Shown here in pieces: positions 54,040 to 64,000 of a stretch of 64,000 nt of DNA. The stretch is taken from positions 132,002,295 to 132,066,294 of the forward strand of contig CM060977.1 in the NCBI GenBank assembly GCA_030765065.1, given 5' to 3'. Within the stretch, counting starts at the first letter, position 1. Every line of letters begins with the position of its first letter. The DNA is from Deroplatys truncata (Eukaryota > Arthropoda > Insecta > Mantodea > Mantidae). Position numbers and translations under genes: made by a program. The notes beneath the pieces were generated by a model that worked only from the letters and a program-made list of their open reading frames with translations, was not told the origin of the DNA and searched no databases.

Positions 54040-54905
54040 TGAGGCACTTAAATGATTTCAGTAAAATTATATAATACACAGCCCGCCTTAAAGCAATATG
54101 TGTATGTAACAAGATATAAAAAGTGTATATTACAGTCATTGTATATGTTTATATTATTGTATACATGTGTAATAATGTTATGTGAAAGTATTACGTAATT
54201 TAATAATGTAGGAGCTGTGAGAAATAGGTCAAAATTTGTTAACAATGAGGTAACAATGAGGTAACCTTGAGGCAATAATAAATTTGAAAGTTTAACAATT
54301 CTACTTGTAATTCTTGGAAGCAATAATGTAATTTTTTGTGACAGTTTATAAAATAGTCAATCAACAACCAGAAAACAGCTTTAGTGAAATTAAGGTATTC
54401 TATTGGACTAGGATTAGCGGATCAGAAACTAAAATGAAGTAAAATTTACAAATTCAGAAGTCAGTTGGTTGCAGACAGTGTTCCTAACCGGACGCGAGAT
54501 GCGTCCTCGAGAAACTTAATACGTATTCGTGTGAGACGAAAAACGTTTTACGTGTTAAAAAGTGCAAGTAATTAATAAAAGAATCTCACAGCTCTCTCTC
54601 TCCTGTTTATATCAGTGAAGTGTTATTTAAATCGTGTTAAGCATTAATAAAAGGAGTGAGGTAAAATTATAATCTATGTAAACCTACATTCTTCAGTCGC
54701 ATCATCCCTGATAAGACGTTCATGTCTCTAAAGAATATAAATACTGACGCAGCCGAGGCAAACATAAATATATAATATTTAAAGAAACAGTCAAAATTAC
54801 AAAGTTAATATTTTTTAAACATTTGGGACAAAGGCCACCGGAAAGTACATTTGCGGCGAAGGCTACCGGAAACATGTTACCATACGTGCGGTTGCTACTA
54901 CTTCA
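54040..54905 (+). repeat. LTR of the second retrotransposon family (LTR2), plus copy
   Basis: It begins TGAGGCACTTAAATGATTTC and ends CTACTTCA before the PBS-like TTTCGGCTCCCCAACAG. 866 bp. It matches 27382-28275 in inverted orientation. It is followed by about 40 bp of shared leader and then unrelated DNA, so it is probably a solo LTR or the left end of a gutted element. Confidence 0.65.
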
Positions 54906-55508
54906 ATTTCGGCTCCCCAACAGTCGAAATATAATACTTCTTGAAACTGGCTTTCCATACATGGCAGCAACAAACCTTCTTCATTCGGAACTGCATTCGG
55001 GAACAAAGATTTTAAGTCTTAACTTTATGTGATTTTATGATTGATAGTACGCTTACACCACTTACGTATTTATTTTACAACATACACAACAAAAACTTAT
55101 AATATGCCTTAATCCATCCCTCCAGTGCTTTTGGAACTAATTATGCTTTGGAAATGTAACGAAACTGCAAAATTCAATGTCATAGCCGGGATTTGAACCA
55201 TGGATCTTTGGCATTTGGTGCCGTTGCTCTACTGCTAGTCAATTGGGGAATTTAATCTGATATCGAAGTGTTGTTATGATAGCTCAGTTAGAGTAACGGC
55301 AGAGAAAACCGCAGGAATTAAAGGAACTGAATCGCTGATTCATGAGACTCATCTTTTGCGGGCTTCGTGCTCATTGGGGAGAAAAAAAAATCATTTTTAT
55401 GAAAGAATAATGAGTATAGGATATTTATATTTAGAGGATAAGGCGTTCAGTTTTCTCATTTCCACAACAATCTAAAATATTTTAATGCTGTTGAAGAGGG
55501 CTGTAGGT
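54906..55508. other. Leader remnant plus unassigned sequence
   Basis: It starts with the LTR2 leader (AACAGTCGAAATATAATAC). A tRNA-like module lies at about 55178-55262. The rest has no recognised motif. Confidence 0.3.
55178..55262 (-). repeat. tRNA-like module (SINE head or tRNA pseudogene)
   Basis: On the minus strand TAGCAGTAGAGCAACGG resembles an A box and CCATGGTTCAAATCCCGGC contains a B box at tRNA spacing. Folding of a full cloverleaf was not convincing. Confidence 0.35.
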
Positions 55509-55509
55509 A

Positions 55510-56769
55510 CGAGTACTGTCCCAGAAGTACCCGACCTAACAAAGAGAAAACAAAAATTTTGGGGAAAAACATCTTTATTTCTCCTTTCAGCTCGATACAC
55601 TTTTCCCAGTGATGTTCAACAGCTTCTATACCCTGTTTATAGTGAGAACCGTCGAGTTCTGCAAAATAGCTAGCAACTGCAAACTCCACCTCTTCATTGT
55701 TGATAAATCCTTTGCCACCAAGCCATTTCTTCATCTTTGCAAACAGAAAATAATCAGAGGGGGCTAAATCCGGTGAATAGGGTGCATGAGGAAGCAATTC
55801 GAACTTCAACTCATTGATTTTGGCCATGGCAACAATGGATGCGTGAAATAGTGTATTGTCATGATGAAACAGAACTTTCTTTTTCGCTAAATGTGGCCGT
55901 TTTTGCTTGATGTCATCATTCAAACGCTGCAATAAGTTTACATACTACTCGCCATTGATTGTTTTTCCTTCTTGAAGATAATAAATGAAAATTATTCCAC
56001 GCGCATCCCAAAAAACTGATGCCATGATGGAAATGTCTTCGCCTTCTTTGGAGCCGATTCTCTCCTTTCAATCCACTGTTGTGTCTGTTCCTTCGTCTCA
56101 GGTGTGAAGTGATGGACCCATGTTTCATCCACGGTTATAAATCGACGCAAAAACTCGGCTTTATTGCGGCAAAACATCGCCAAACACTCGACTGAAACAT
56201 CCTCACGATGCTGCTTTTGTTCCATTGTGAGTAAATGCGGCATCCATATTACGCACAGCTTTCTTATGTCTAAGTTTTCAGTTAGTGTGCGATGTACACA
56301 GCACTTTTTGAAATGCTTAGGATGTTTGCTAGCTCGCGCACTTTCAGTCGACGGTCATCCAATACCATTTTGTGGATTTTCTTCACAATTTCAGGTGTGG
56401 TCACCTCATTTAGTCGACCACTGTGAAGTTCGTCTTGGCAGCTCGTACCGCCTCGCTTAAACTCTGCCACCCAATATTTTCTGTTGTAAACGAAGGATGA
56501 GACTCCCCCCGAGTAGGTATCTACTCAGCTTTAATATTAGTTGGACTAAGACCTTTCAAATGAAAGTACTGTATCACGCAACGAAGGCCAGTTTTATCCA
56601 TGTTTACAAATTCGCTGAGAGCGTTCACTATTGGTAGCTGCCAAACAATTACTAAACAACGTAGCATCGTCAAACTTCAAACTTAACTTTATAAGGGTGG
56701 TAATTTCTACCACAGTCATTTGTTTGAACAACAACTGCTATATGCCGGGTACTTCTGGGACTGCCCTCG
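55510..56769 (-). mobile_element. Mariner element M2
   Basis: The left end CGAGTACTGTCCCAGAAGTA and the right end TACTTCTGGGACTGCCCTCG are inverted repeats flanked by TA (55508-55509, 56770-56771). 1260 bp. It is a sister of M1, and its right flank (56770-57499) is the same as the M1 right flank. Confidence 0.87.
55530..56470 (-). pseudogene. Mariner DD34D transposase pseudogene (M2)
   Basis: MAEFKRGGTSCQDELHSGRL, then NEVTTPEIVKKIHKMVLDDR and KVRELANILSISKSAVYI give the HTH region. MPHLLTMEQKQHREDVSVEC follows in another frame and leads to RRFITVDETWVHHFTPETKE (first Asp). The frame 55456-55932 contains KKKVLFHHDNTLFHASIVAM (second Asp), PHAPYSPDLAPSDYFLFAKM (third Asp, 34 residues later) and GIEAVEHHWEKCIELKGE. 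All catalytic residues are present, but at least three frameshifts disable it. Confidence 0.87.
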
Positions 56770-57499
56770 TATATTCTATGACTTACATTTTCAATTACCT
56801 CTGCGGCCAATATTACAACGAGGAGTCCTATGCACCAAAAATCCGTCCACCAGCTACAAACATCCACCTGATGAAGATGCGCTATATGTAGCATAAGAAA
56901 CAATAAATCTGAACTTACTCGATATATGCTGTATGCAAAGTTTACCTCCCTGCATAAGGAAGATGAAAATATTCTCCCAGGAATACATGCCGCTTGAAGC
57001 GTGGGCGGAAAATGTACTGTCTATTTTTGAACACTTCGGCCTAACTGAATTGAAAAAATATAAACAATCGTACTGCATGATTTTTCTCATGACCTGCACT
57101 CCTGTAGACAAATTCTAAGAAAATAAAGCATTGCTCTTCTTATTAGTACACATCCTAGGCATTAAAACAAAATGCATGCCGAGAGGTAAATGGTGCACAG
57201 AATTACTTTTGCATGCTTTTCATCCGGTACTGTTTTATACTAACAGTTTCCAGGTTAGTATATAGGTTCTCTGATAGGGCTTGTGTACACTCGGTCAGTA
57301 CAAAACTGGACGACGTCTGAAAGACCGAGCTCGACTGGCGTACTTTCGTGAGCGCTCCGGACAGCCAGGCTTTGTTCATGACTGCGTATATTCCTGTAGT
57401 AGTTATAATGGGGAATACAACTATAATCAGAAAAGTCTTCAGAGAAAATAATTCATATGCGAGGTTTAAAACAGACAGATGTTTCAGGGTGTTTCAACA
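56770..57499. repeat. Duplicated flank of M2 (also beside M1)
   Basis: It matches 39305-39997. A frame of 61 codons (56933-57118) contains YMPLEAWAENVLSIFEHFGL then TELKKYKQSYC; M1's flank lacks part of this. The two flanks diverge at GTTTCAACA: here AATTAATATTTGTGAAC follows, in the first copy a mariner terminus. Confidence 0.75.
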
Positions 57500-57837
57500 A
57501 TTAATATTTGTGAACAAAACACACTTTATCCATTTATGGTTCCCAAGTGGAGTACGACCAATGCTCGTTACAACGCTGCTTTTTGCTGATAACAGCTGCC
57601 AAGGAAATAAACAAACATTTTAAAACGACTTAATTGTAGCGCAGACTACTTACGTTATATAAAATATTGTGCGCTTTTGTATTTAATACCACAATATAAA
57701 CTTCTTGTGGAGTAAAGCAAAGAACAATAATTTTAAAGGCAGCTGTAGTAGAAGCACAAACAAAGAACCAAGATAGAGATTAGAGAAATTATTTGAAAGG
57801 TTTGTAACAGTTATAGTATAAAAATTTTTTTACTCTT

Positions 57838-57905
57838 AGGTCAGTGGTAGAGAGTTAGCTTACTATTCCTAAAGCTGTTAGTTCAAATCTCCGTGGAGCT
57901 ACTCA
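57838..57905 (+). repeat. tRNA-like module
   Basis: TAGGTCAGTGGTAGAGAGTT (A-box-like) and GTTAGTTCAAATCTCC (B-box-like) at tRNA spacing. The acceptor stem does not pair well, so this is a SINE head or pseudogene rather than a functional tRNA. Confidence 0.4.
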
Positions 57906-58085
57906 ACGTTTCTCCCCTTTATTTTAAATACCTGAGTAAAAATACAACATATTTTCTTCATTTTTTATGTATGTGGCATTTATTTAGTATCACAAATTTC
58001 ACCATTATTGTCACCATATTTGTAAGTAAAATGAACTAACACAAACTATATTATTTAACTATATTGTAGGAAAACGAGTTGTAAA

Positions 58086-58170
58086 AAAAATAAAAGATAA
58101 GTCCACTACGGAGAATCGAACTTGAGCTGCTTGAGTAGCAGTTAAGTAGCTTAACCACTGCTCCACACCA
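58086..58170 (-). repeat. tRNA-like module
   Basis: On the minus strand GGTGTGGAGCAGTGGTTAAG matches the A box and CAAGTTCGATTCTCCG the B box. The would-be anticodon loop lacks the conserved U before the anticodon. It is a SINE head or tRNA pseudogene. Confidence 0.45.
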
Positions 58171-59056
58171 AACATGGTAGCCCAAATCATTGCCTTGTGG
58201 TTATATTATAGGGTTAGTCAAAGCGGCGCACAGAAATTGACGGTTGTGAACCGGCCACTTCTAGTTTGACCGAGTGTACGTTTGACAGTGCAATGCAGTC
58301 GCAGCAAAGAGATGACGTGTGGACAGTGTTTGATTGGTTCCACGAGCAGTGAAATGTGCTTAAACGAATGCTGTCCATTTGTGCGTTTATGGAAAATTGC
58401 TACATTCTGTGACCAAATCATGTATAAAACCTGCTTAGCTACGGTGATGGAACTTCCTTACGCATGAACGAAGCACTGCGGTGCAAAGTATATCTAAACA
58501 TGTGCTAACCATAGTCTTGTTAGTGAAACAACACTATCCCAAAACACAGCGTCACCGAAACTGCAACGTATTGTTGGAGGGTATAAAATAATGATTGGGA
58601 TAATCTGTACCAAGAATAGGTTGCACTCTCGTTTAACAAATAGGAATAGCACTGCCAGTTAAATTTCCCTGTCTAAAACTATCCGATGTGTAAAAGTCAA
58701 GTGAAAAGCTAACTTGCAAACTTCGAAAAATCACAAATTAATATAAATCAAAGAAGGGTGGCTTGACTATTTGGTAGATCTGCATTCTTTATGTTAACAG
58801 CTGTTTTTAATATAGGACCTACAATACATCAACCAGAATTCTTGACACTTTATGAACTTCATCTTCTTTTCAAACACTTAACTTCATCTAACCAGAGATC
58901 ATGTCACAACAGTGGATAAAAGTAGAATATGAATACACAACTAAGTGGGTGGAGCTAGAGCTACAAGAGATTCTATTTGGGATTCGCATCCAGCCCCACA
59001 GCACAACATGCAAGAAAGTTACCCCTGATCCACCACGGTGACTTTTGTGAAGCTTT

Positions 59057-59972
59057 ACTATACCTTTTTCACTATAAGCTGAAAGGAGAAGTAAACAAAA
59101 CTTAATGTATCACTCCGCCGAGCACATGGCAGCACCACGTGGAGGATGACGGGAACTAAGACCCGTGAGAGGAAATTGCTTCAGCTTGTGCAGCTTGGGG
59201 ATCATTAACTTTTAAACATTGTATGTCTTATTCCTATATGTTGCCTTAAATCCTAAAGTTCTAACACATAATGCTAAAAGTAGACAAATAACAGTTCGGC
59301 TTCTGTGATTAAAGGTACTGGATTAAACTGTTCTTAACTTCAGGCTTTAGAAAACATTCATTTAAGACTAATATGAGTATACCACCTTGCTTTAACTTTT
59401 ATGAGTCAACAAGTTTAATAACGATTAGCACTATAGGTTAAAACACAACAGAAAACAAACACGACCCAAGCTATTCGAGCAACAATTCTGCATCACTAAC
59501 AAATAAGTACAATTATTGCTAAACAATGGCCAACCATATTCATTGTCGATTAAAGGTGGGTACTTATCGCAGAATTTGTTAAAAGCATTTAACACGGCTG
59601 TCTTCTTTTCATTTCCCGCGTTTATGTTTCCTACAGTGGCAAAGATTCTCAGCCGGAAAACCGGAAACGAACTGCAGCGCCTGCGCATAGCCTCTTAAAC
59701 CCTCTGATATAACGGTTCATGCAGTTATAGGTGAATATGAACAAACACATTTAGTTTCGTAAATTGAACTGTTACAATAATGAGTTTTTTTAATTTCTCT
59801 GCACGAGAATAACCACAAAATGTTACGATATGAACCGAACTGTTTTTTTTGTAGAGGAAGAGACGACATGCTAAGCGGGGAGGTTGTAATTTATCCACCA
59901 GCCAATGAGGTGCTGTCTTGTCACGTGGTTTTGTTTACTTCTCCTTTCAGCTTATAGTGAAAAAGGTATAGT
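59057..59972. mobile_element. Candidate MITE bounded by a 44-bp perfect inverted repeat
   Basis: 59057-59100 (starting ACTATACCTTTTTCACTATA) and 59929-59972 (ending TATAGTGAAAAAGGTATAGT) are exact reverse complements over 44 bases. The 828-bp interior shows only a short frame (59431-59688) without motifs. A clear target duplication was not found, so a chance-free but unexplained inverted repeat is the safe description. Confidence 0.6.
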
Positions 59973-61172
59973 TACTACTCAAATAGGGTTTATTTCCGTC
60001 AGGGCGCAGGACGCGTGAGCCACTCGGACTCCCTCCGCCGCCTCCACTCAAAACAGCAACCCCACGAAGTCCATTATTTTGTTTAGTACTAGTCGGCCAT
60101 GATATAAATGCGCTTGGACGAGAACGCCACTATTTTTTTTGTTGACAATCAATCTAGTGATCAGAGGGGAGTGAGGGGCAAGGCGATTGCGAAATGTACA
60201 CACAAATGTCCTTCCGATGCCGCGCTCACTTGGTTCGTAACCGTTTAGTTTCTTTTCCCACCACACGCACTTATATCGTGGCTGACTAGTACGTGCTGCT
60301 ACGTAGTGTCATACGGGTTGCCTATTTCTGGGACTTGGAGAAGGAACGTATTTTCAGCACTACTGATTTACATATTACGTATTAACAATTTTAATAGATC
60401 ATTTTGGGATTATGTGAAAAAGTAAAATAATAAAACAAAACTTAAGGGGAGTATGTTACTTAAAAATACCCTGTACGTTACTTTAAAGATATAATACATC
60501 GGGGGAATAAATATGTGACGCAAATCAGGAAATACAACCTAGTCTTCATTGCGGTCAAACTCAAGTTACTACCAATATTGGTAAACATTAAAAAGTACAT
60601 ATTTTATGTTATAATAGTAGAAGAGAGGTCCTCACTACCTAAATCTTAAGACTAAATGTGCCGTTTTGAATAAACTAAGTTTAAAGTTAGCAGTAACAAA
60701 ATTATCCATTCTTGGAGAGCATCGAAACTTCCTTAGCACCTTCTTTCAATTTAAACAGCAAAATAATCATTATTATAACCATATAACAAAAACCACATCG
60801 AGTATATGCTATATTAATTTTGTACAATAACAACTAATCATAATTTTTCTTGTAAAAATGCCTTATTGTATACAAAAATGACAGCCAAGCAGCTTAAAGA
60901 GTACACAAATCACAGCACAACTGAAATGTAAGTTTATTTCAATTATTATAGAAACGTAAAATATTAACTTTTGACATCATAAGCTCGTCTCTGTTGTTTC
61001 AGAGGTTTAAGGAATTATAGTTCTTCACTGCCCTCTTGTTCATTTCTTGGACAGGGCCAGGACATCTCTTCATAGTGTGGACGAATTATTGGGTTCTCTA
61101 GGCTCATTTACCTCGCAGTGTCCCAGATGTTTAAAACACTACCTTGATTTGCCAATTTCAATTCCAATGTTG
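59973..61172. other. Unassigned sequence
   Basis: No recognised motif. GC-richer at 60000-60060. Confidence 0.2.
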
Positions 61173-61188
61173 CTTATTATTATTATTA

Positions 61189-61234
<46 letters not shown>
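61173..61234. repeat. (TTA)n microsatellite
   Basis: About 20 TTA/ATT units with one break. Confidence 0.85.
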
Positions 61235-61236
<2 letters not shown>

Positions 61237-61348
61237 TTAGTATCTACCAGTATCCACAGAGAAATTGAACTTTAGAGAAACTGCACTTTTGAGACTTTAA
61301 TGGTTTTTGAGGTAATCTCTTGAGGCAATACTTTATATCATAACATGC

Positions 61349-62056
61349 TGTGAATGCCAGAGTGATTGTAGTGTAAATTAATGTTATTGTATGTACAGGA
61401 TTTTAGATGTTTGTTAGCCATAAGTATTGTTAGGAAATAAGTTTACACGGCCTAACGGAAACTGACAATAGAAGTGGGTAACAATAAACCGAGGGGATGA
61501 GTTGTTTATCACTAAGAAGAGATAAACAAATGACGTCAGGGTAGCGTGCCTTTTTTTAGAAATGGAGGGAATATCTTCCCTAGAGTATATATGTTAGTAG
61601 TAGTGATTGGCTGACCAAAACAGACGCTAAAGTGGGCGCAATTTGGTAACCAATAGGAGCTATATTATAATGTTTAGGCAATTCGAGGTGAAGGAGTATA
61701 TATTCTCGAGCCATAAGGAAGTGTCTCACAGTTCTGAAGAATCTCTCACGAGGTGCACGTCGCAGAGTTAGTTACAAAAATGTAACGTACGAGAAGTAAT
61801 TGGTGCGCGGCAACTAAAACGACTGTAGTTACATTCGGAAATATCACAGTTTCAGTCAGGCATGTATAAAGATTAAATATGTCAATTATTATTAAAGGTG
61901 ATGGCAATAAAAGTCTAGGTTCAAATTTTTTTATCGGTGTTATCTTTTAGCAACAACTCCTTTCCGTTTACACATCCTGCTTAGAGACACGTGCTCGACT
62001 GAGTTATAATAGCTAGCCGGAGGACAAAGAACCCAAATTTAAAAAAAAATTAAACA
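61349..62056 (+). repeat. LTR1-related LTR (LTR1b), plus copy
   Basis: It begins TGTGAATGCCAGAGTGATTG and ends AAATTAAACA, followed by AT and a PBS-like AGGCGCCCAGCAAATAAG. Landmarks shared with the LTRs at 5797/9105 include GGGGATGAGTTGTTTATCAC, GACGCTAAAGTGGGCGC and ATAGCTAGCCGGAGGACAA. 708 bp. No interior coding sequence follows. Confidence 0.65.
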
Positions 62057-62136
62057 ATAGGCGCCCAGCAAATAAGATAACACTAGCCATGAGAACTGCG
62101 ACTCTCTCTCTTTCTCTCTCACACATACAATACTTT

Positions 62137-62690
62137 CTTTTGACTTCAGGAGGCCTCAAAACAAATACTTCAGGTGAACTTTTGGATAAAATGCAATACG
62201 TACTTCTCTACCACTAGGCACGTGGTAGAAGTAGAAATCTGATGTGATACATTCACATACTTTCTCTAACCATCTAATTGTTATGAATGAGTATACAATC
62301 TATTCTTACTAAAGCTTATTTTTCTATCTACTATATTTTAATCCAAATAAACCTTTGCAAAATAGCTACATTACAGATTTCGTTATAGATACAAAGAGAA
62401 CAGCGATAGTCAAATGTTTAAGAACTGGACGCTATACGCTGGCCTTAAAATTCCATATTGTTTCCTATGCAATAGCGAGAAACAACTGCAAATCAACGGG
62501 ACTTAAGAAAATGACAGTATTGAATTATTCGAACCTTTAACAACGGATATCACAGAAACGGCTTATGCCACAAAAGAACCTATTATTAAGTACATTTTGT
62601 GTTTTAAGGGCATCTACTCTTTTGTGTGGTACGTTTTCGTCTATCACTTAACGTTTAGAAGTTATACAAGATTATACAAAATTCCTTATT
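62137..62690 (-). repeat. RepA fragments (subfamily 2)
   Basis: 62137-62232 is an inverted RepA 5' end (AGGCACGTGGTAGAAGTAG at its right). 62233-62690 is an inverted 3' part starting AAATCTGATGTGATACATTC. They are two incomplete copies next to each other between two LTR1b copies. Confidence 0.65.
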
Positions 62691-63533
62691 GCCGTCACAC
62701 TTTATTAATTTGACATAATTACTTTTGATACACGCCCGACTGAAACTGTTATATTTTCGAATGTAACTATAATCACTTATTTGCCGCGCATTATTAATTC
62801 GCATATTTCACATTTTGTAACTAACTTTACGACGCGAGAGATTCTGTAGAACTGCGCGACATGTAACCGGTGAATGATTCTGTTAAACTGTGCGACGTGT
62901 AACCCGTGAATGATTCTGTTGAACTGAACGACGTTTGCCTTGTGAATTATTCTGTAGAATTGCGCGGCGTTTGCCTTGTAAATGATTCTGTAGAACTGAG
63001 CGACGTGTAACCCGATGATTCTGTTGAACTGTGCGACGTGTAACGCGTGGATGATTCTGTTGAACTGGACAACACTTCCAGCAATCCAGCAATCGAGAAC
63101 AGGTCGCCCAGGTTTACCTGGGCGGAATGTAATCGCCACAGTACCTAGCCGCGTATGCGGCTTTACCGTCTCTGGCTTTAGAATTTATACTCCCTCACCC
63201 CGATATGCCTAAACATTATAACAGAGCTGCTATTGGTTAATAAAGCGCGCCAACATTAGCGTCTATTTTATATCCAATTAGAATTACGAACACATATGCT
63301 CTAGGGAAGCTATTACCTCCATTTCTAAAGAAAAGCGCGCTACTCTGACTCATTTGTTTGTCTCTTCTAATTGATAAACAACTCACATCCTCGCTCATTG
63401 TTATCCGCTCCTATTGTCAGTTTCAGTGAGGCCGTGTAAACTTATTTCCTAACAATGCTTATAAATAACAAACATCTCAAATCATTGTCATACAATAATG
63501 TTAGTTTACACTACAATCACTCTGGCATTCACA
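62691..63533 (-). repeat. LTR1-related LTR (LTR1b), minus copy with minisatellite
   Basis: The right end CTGGCATTCACA is the reverse of the LTR1b start. Landmarks: ACTATCAGTTT-type GTCAGTTTCAGTGAGGCC, GAGCGCGCCAACATTAGCG-like sequence and CGACTGAAACTGTTATATTT. The left end is cut by RepA at about 62690. It contains the 36-bp minisatellite at 62840-63070. Confidence 0.65.
62840..63070. repeat. 36-bp minisatellite
   Basis: Six full units and a partial one, of the form GATTCTGTAGAACTGCGCGA followed by CGTGTAACCCGTGAAT. Because 36 is a multiple of three, the minus strand stays open for 120 codons (62777-63139), giving repeats of QFNRIIHxLHVA. This is a by-product rather than a gene. Confidence 0.85.
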
Positions 63534-63549
63534 GTGTTGGGATATAAAA

Positions 63550-63715
63550 TACTGCCTGAAAATTTACATCTCTTTAAAACATACAATTTATTTCAAATAA
63601 GTTTTTATTTTACGGCTTAAGCAATATCTGAGATACCCGTTATTAACAGTTCGAATTGTTTATTAGTTAGTCCATCTCTTAAACTTAAACATTCAGCTGT
63701 TTCTCGCGATTACAT
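63550..63715 (+). repeat. RepA fragment (subfamily 2)
   Basis: ATCTCTTTAAAACATACAAT and GGCTTAAGCAATATCTGAGA match, in reverse, the interior of the copies at 24100-24200 and 62540-62640. Confidence 0.55.
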
Positions 63716-63724
63716 GGAAACAGT

Positions 63725-64000
63725 TGATGCAGTAATTTGTATCACAAATTACTTAAATGTAAATAATGATTGTAATATGAATATGCATTTTTATGTGACA
63801 TTGATTTGAGATGTTTATTGATTGTAATTATTGTGGGGAAGTAAGTTTATACCGCCTTACTGAAACTGACAATAATAGTGCAATAATGCAGCGAAGGGGT
63901 GAGCTGTTTATCATTATTGGAAACGAGGAAGTTACGTCATGTTGGCGCGTTTTTTCCTTGAGAATCTTCTGGAACGTTTCCCTAGAGCATATGTATTCAT
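63725..64000 (+). repeat. Start of an LTR1-type LTR running off the window
   Basis: TGATGCAGTAATTTGTATCA and the following 270 bp match the 5' end of the LTRs at 5797-6926 and 9105-10218 (in reverse) with roughly one difference per 12 bases. The rest lies beyond the window. Confidence 0.85.

Larger units (their letters stand above)
57500..59056. other. Mostly unassigned sequence with two tRNA-like modules
   Basis: No long frames. Two tRNA-like segments in opposite orientation lie at 57838-57905 and 58086-58170. The segment 58200-58560 is GC-richer, with broken frames that were not recognised. Confidence 0.3.

Noticed and set aside
60000-60060. CGAGTGG-containing segment on the minus strand suggesting a tRNA-Ser head
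   Set aside because: No B box at the right distance.
62777-63139. 120-codon minus-strand frame with 12-residue repeats
   Set aside because: It follows from a 36-bp minisatellite whose length is a multiple of three. No start context or other evidence of translation.
1-64000. Bacterial-style features: operons, Shine-Dalgarno sites, CRISPR, rRNA
   Set aside because: The sequence is eukaryotic in character (SINEs, LINEs, LTR elements, microsatellites). None of these features was seen.

Overview
The window looks like intergenic DNA from a large, AT-rich, transposon-filled arthropod genome, most likely an insect. This is inferred from the element families present; no species marker is visible. 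There are no operons, ribosome binding sites, rRNA genes, CRISPR arrays or recognisable intact host genes. Nearly everything that can be identified is a mobile element or its debris, in many nested layers. Only two short stretches look like possible host coding exons: a signal-peptide ORF at 34967-35221 and an ATG-plus-splice-donor segment ending at 45053. Both are weak.

Layout. 1-5.8 kb: a transposase N-terminal remnant, a Tc1/mariner-superfamily element with its TIRs (909-2197), then tandem and partial copies of an abundant unnamed repeat (called RepA here) with a tRNA-derived SINE inserted in one copy, bracketed by an inverted repeat (RepB). 5.8-10.2 kb: the best preserved element, a minus-strand LTR retrotransposon (5797-10218) with 1.1-kb LTRs, a 4-bp target duplication and a primer binding site, coding only for a coiled-coil Gag-like protein. 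10.4-19 kb: RepA, a SINE, an orphan transposon-type ORF, a Tc1-like DD34E element (14957-16160) and a broken mariner. 19-28.3 kb: two hAT-type MITEs, one carrying a second MITE inside it, deletion derivatives of Tc1/mariner elements, SINEs, RepA copies and an LTR of a second family.

28-50 kb: long unassigned AT-rich DNA, several 5'-truncated LINE 3' ends (29.7, 35.7, 37.1, 45.6 and 49.3 kb) and RepA copies. It also holds mariners at 38028 and 43160; the first is part of a 2.0-kb block that begins and ends with mariner termini. 51-57.5 kb: a second, better Tc1-like copy, a MITE with TIRs of about 110 bp, an LTR of the second family in the opposite orientation, and a mariner whose right flank duplicates that of the 38-kb mariner. 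57.5-64 kb: tRNA-like modules, a 44-bp perfect inverted repeat, two inverted LTRs related to the 5.8-kb element (one with a 36-bp minisatellite), and the start of another LTR running off the end.

No transposase or reverse transcriptase here is intact: every one has frameshifts, stops or deletions. The Gag-like ORF is the only long uninterrupted reading frame. Element boundaries come from terminal repeats and target duplications read by eye. Family names come from remembered motifs and could not be checked against a database.
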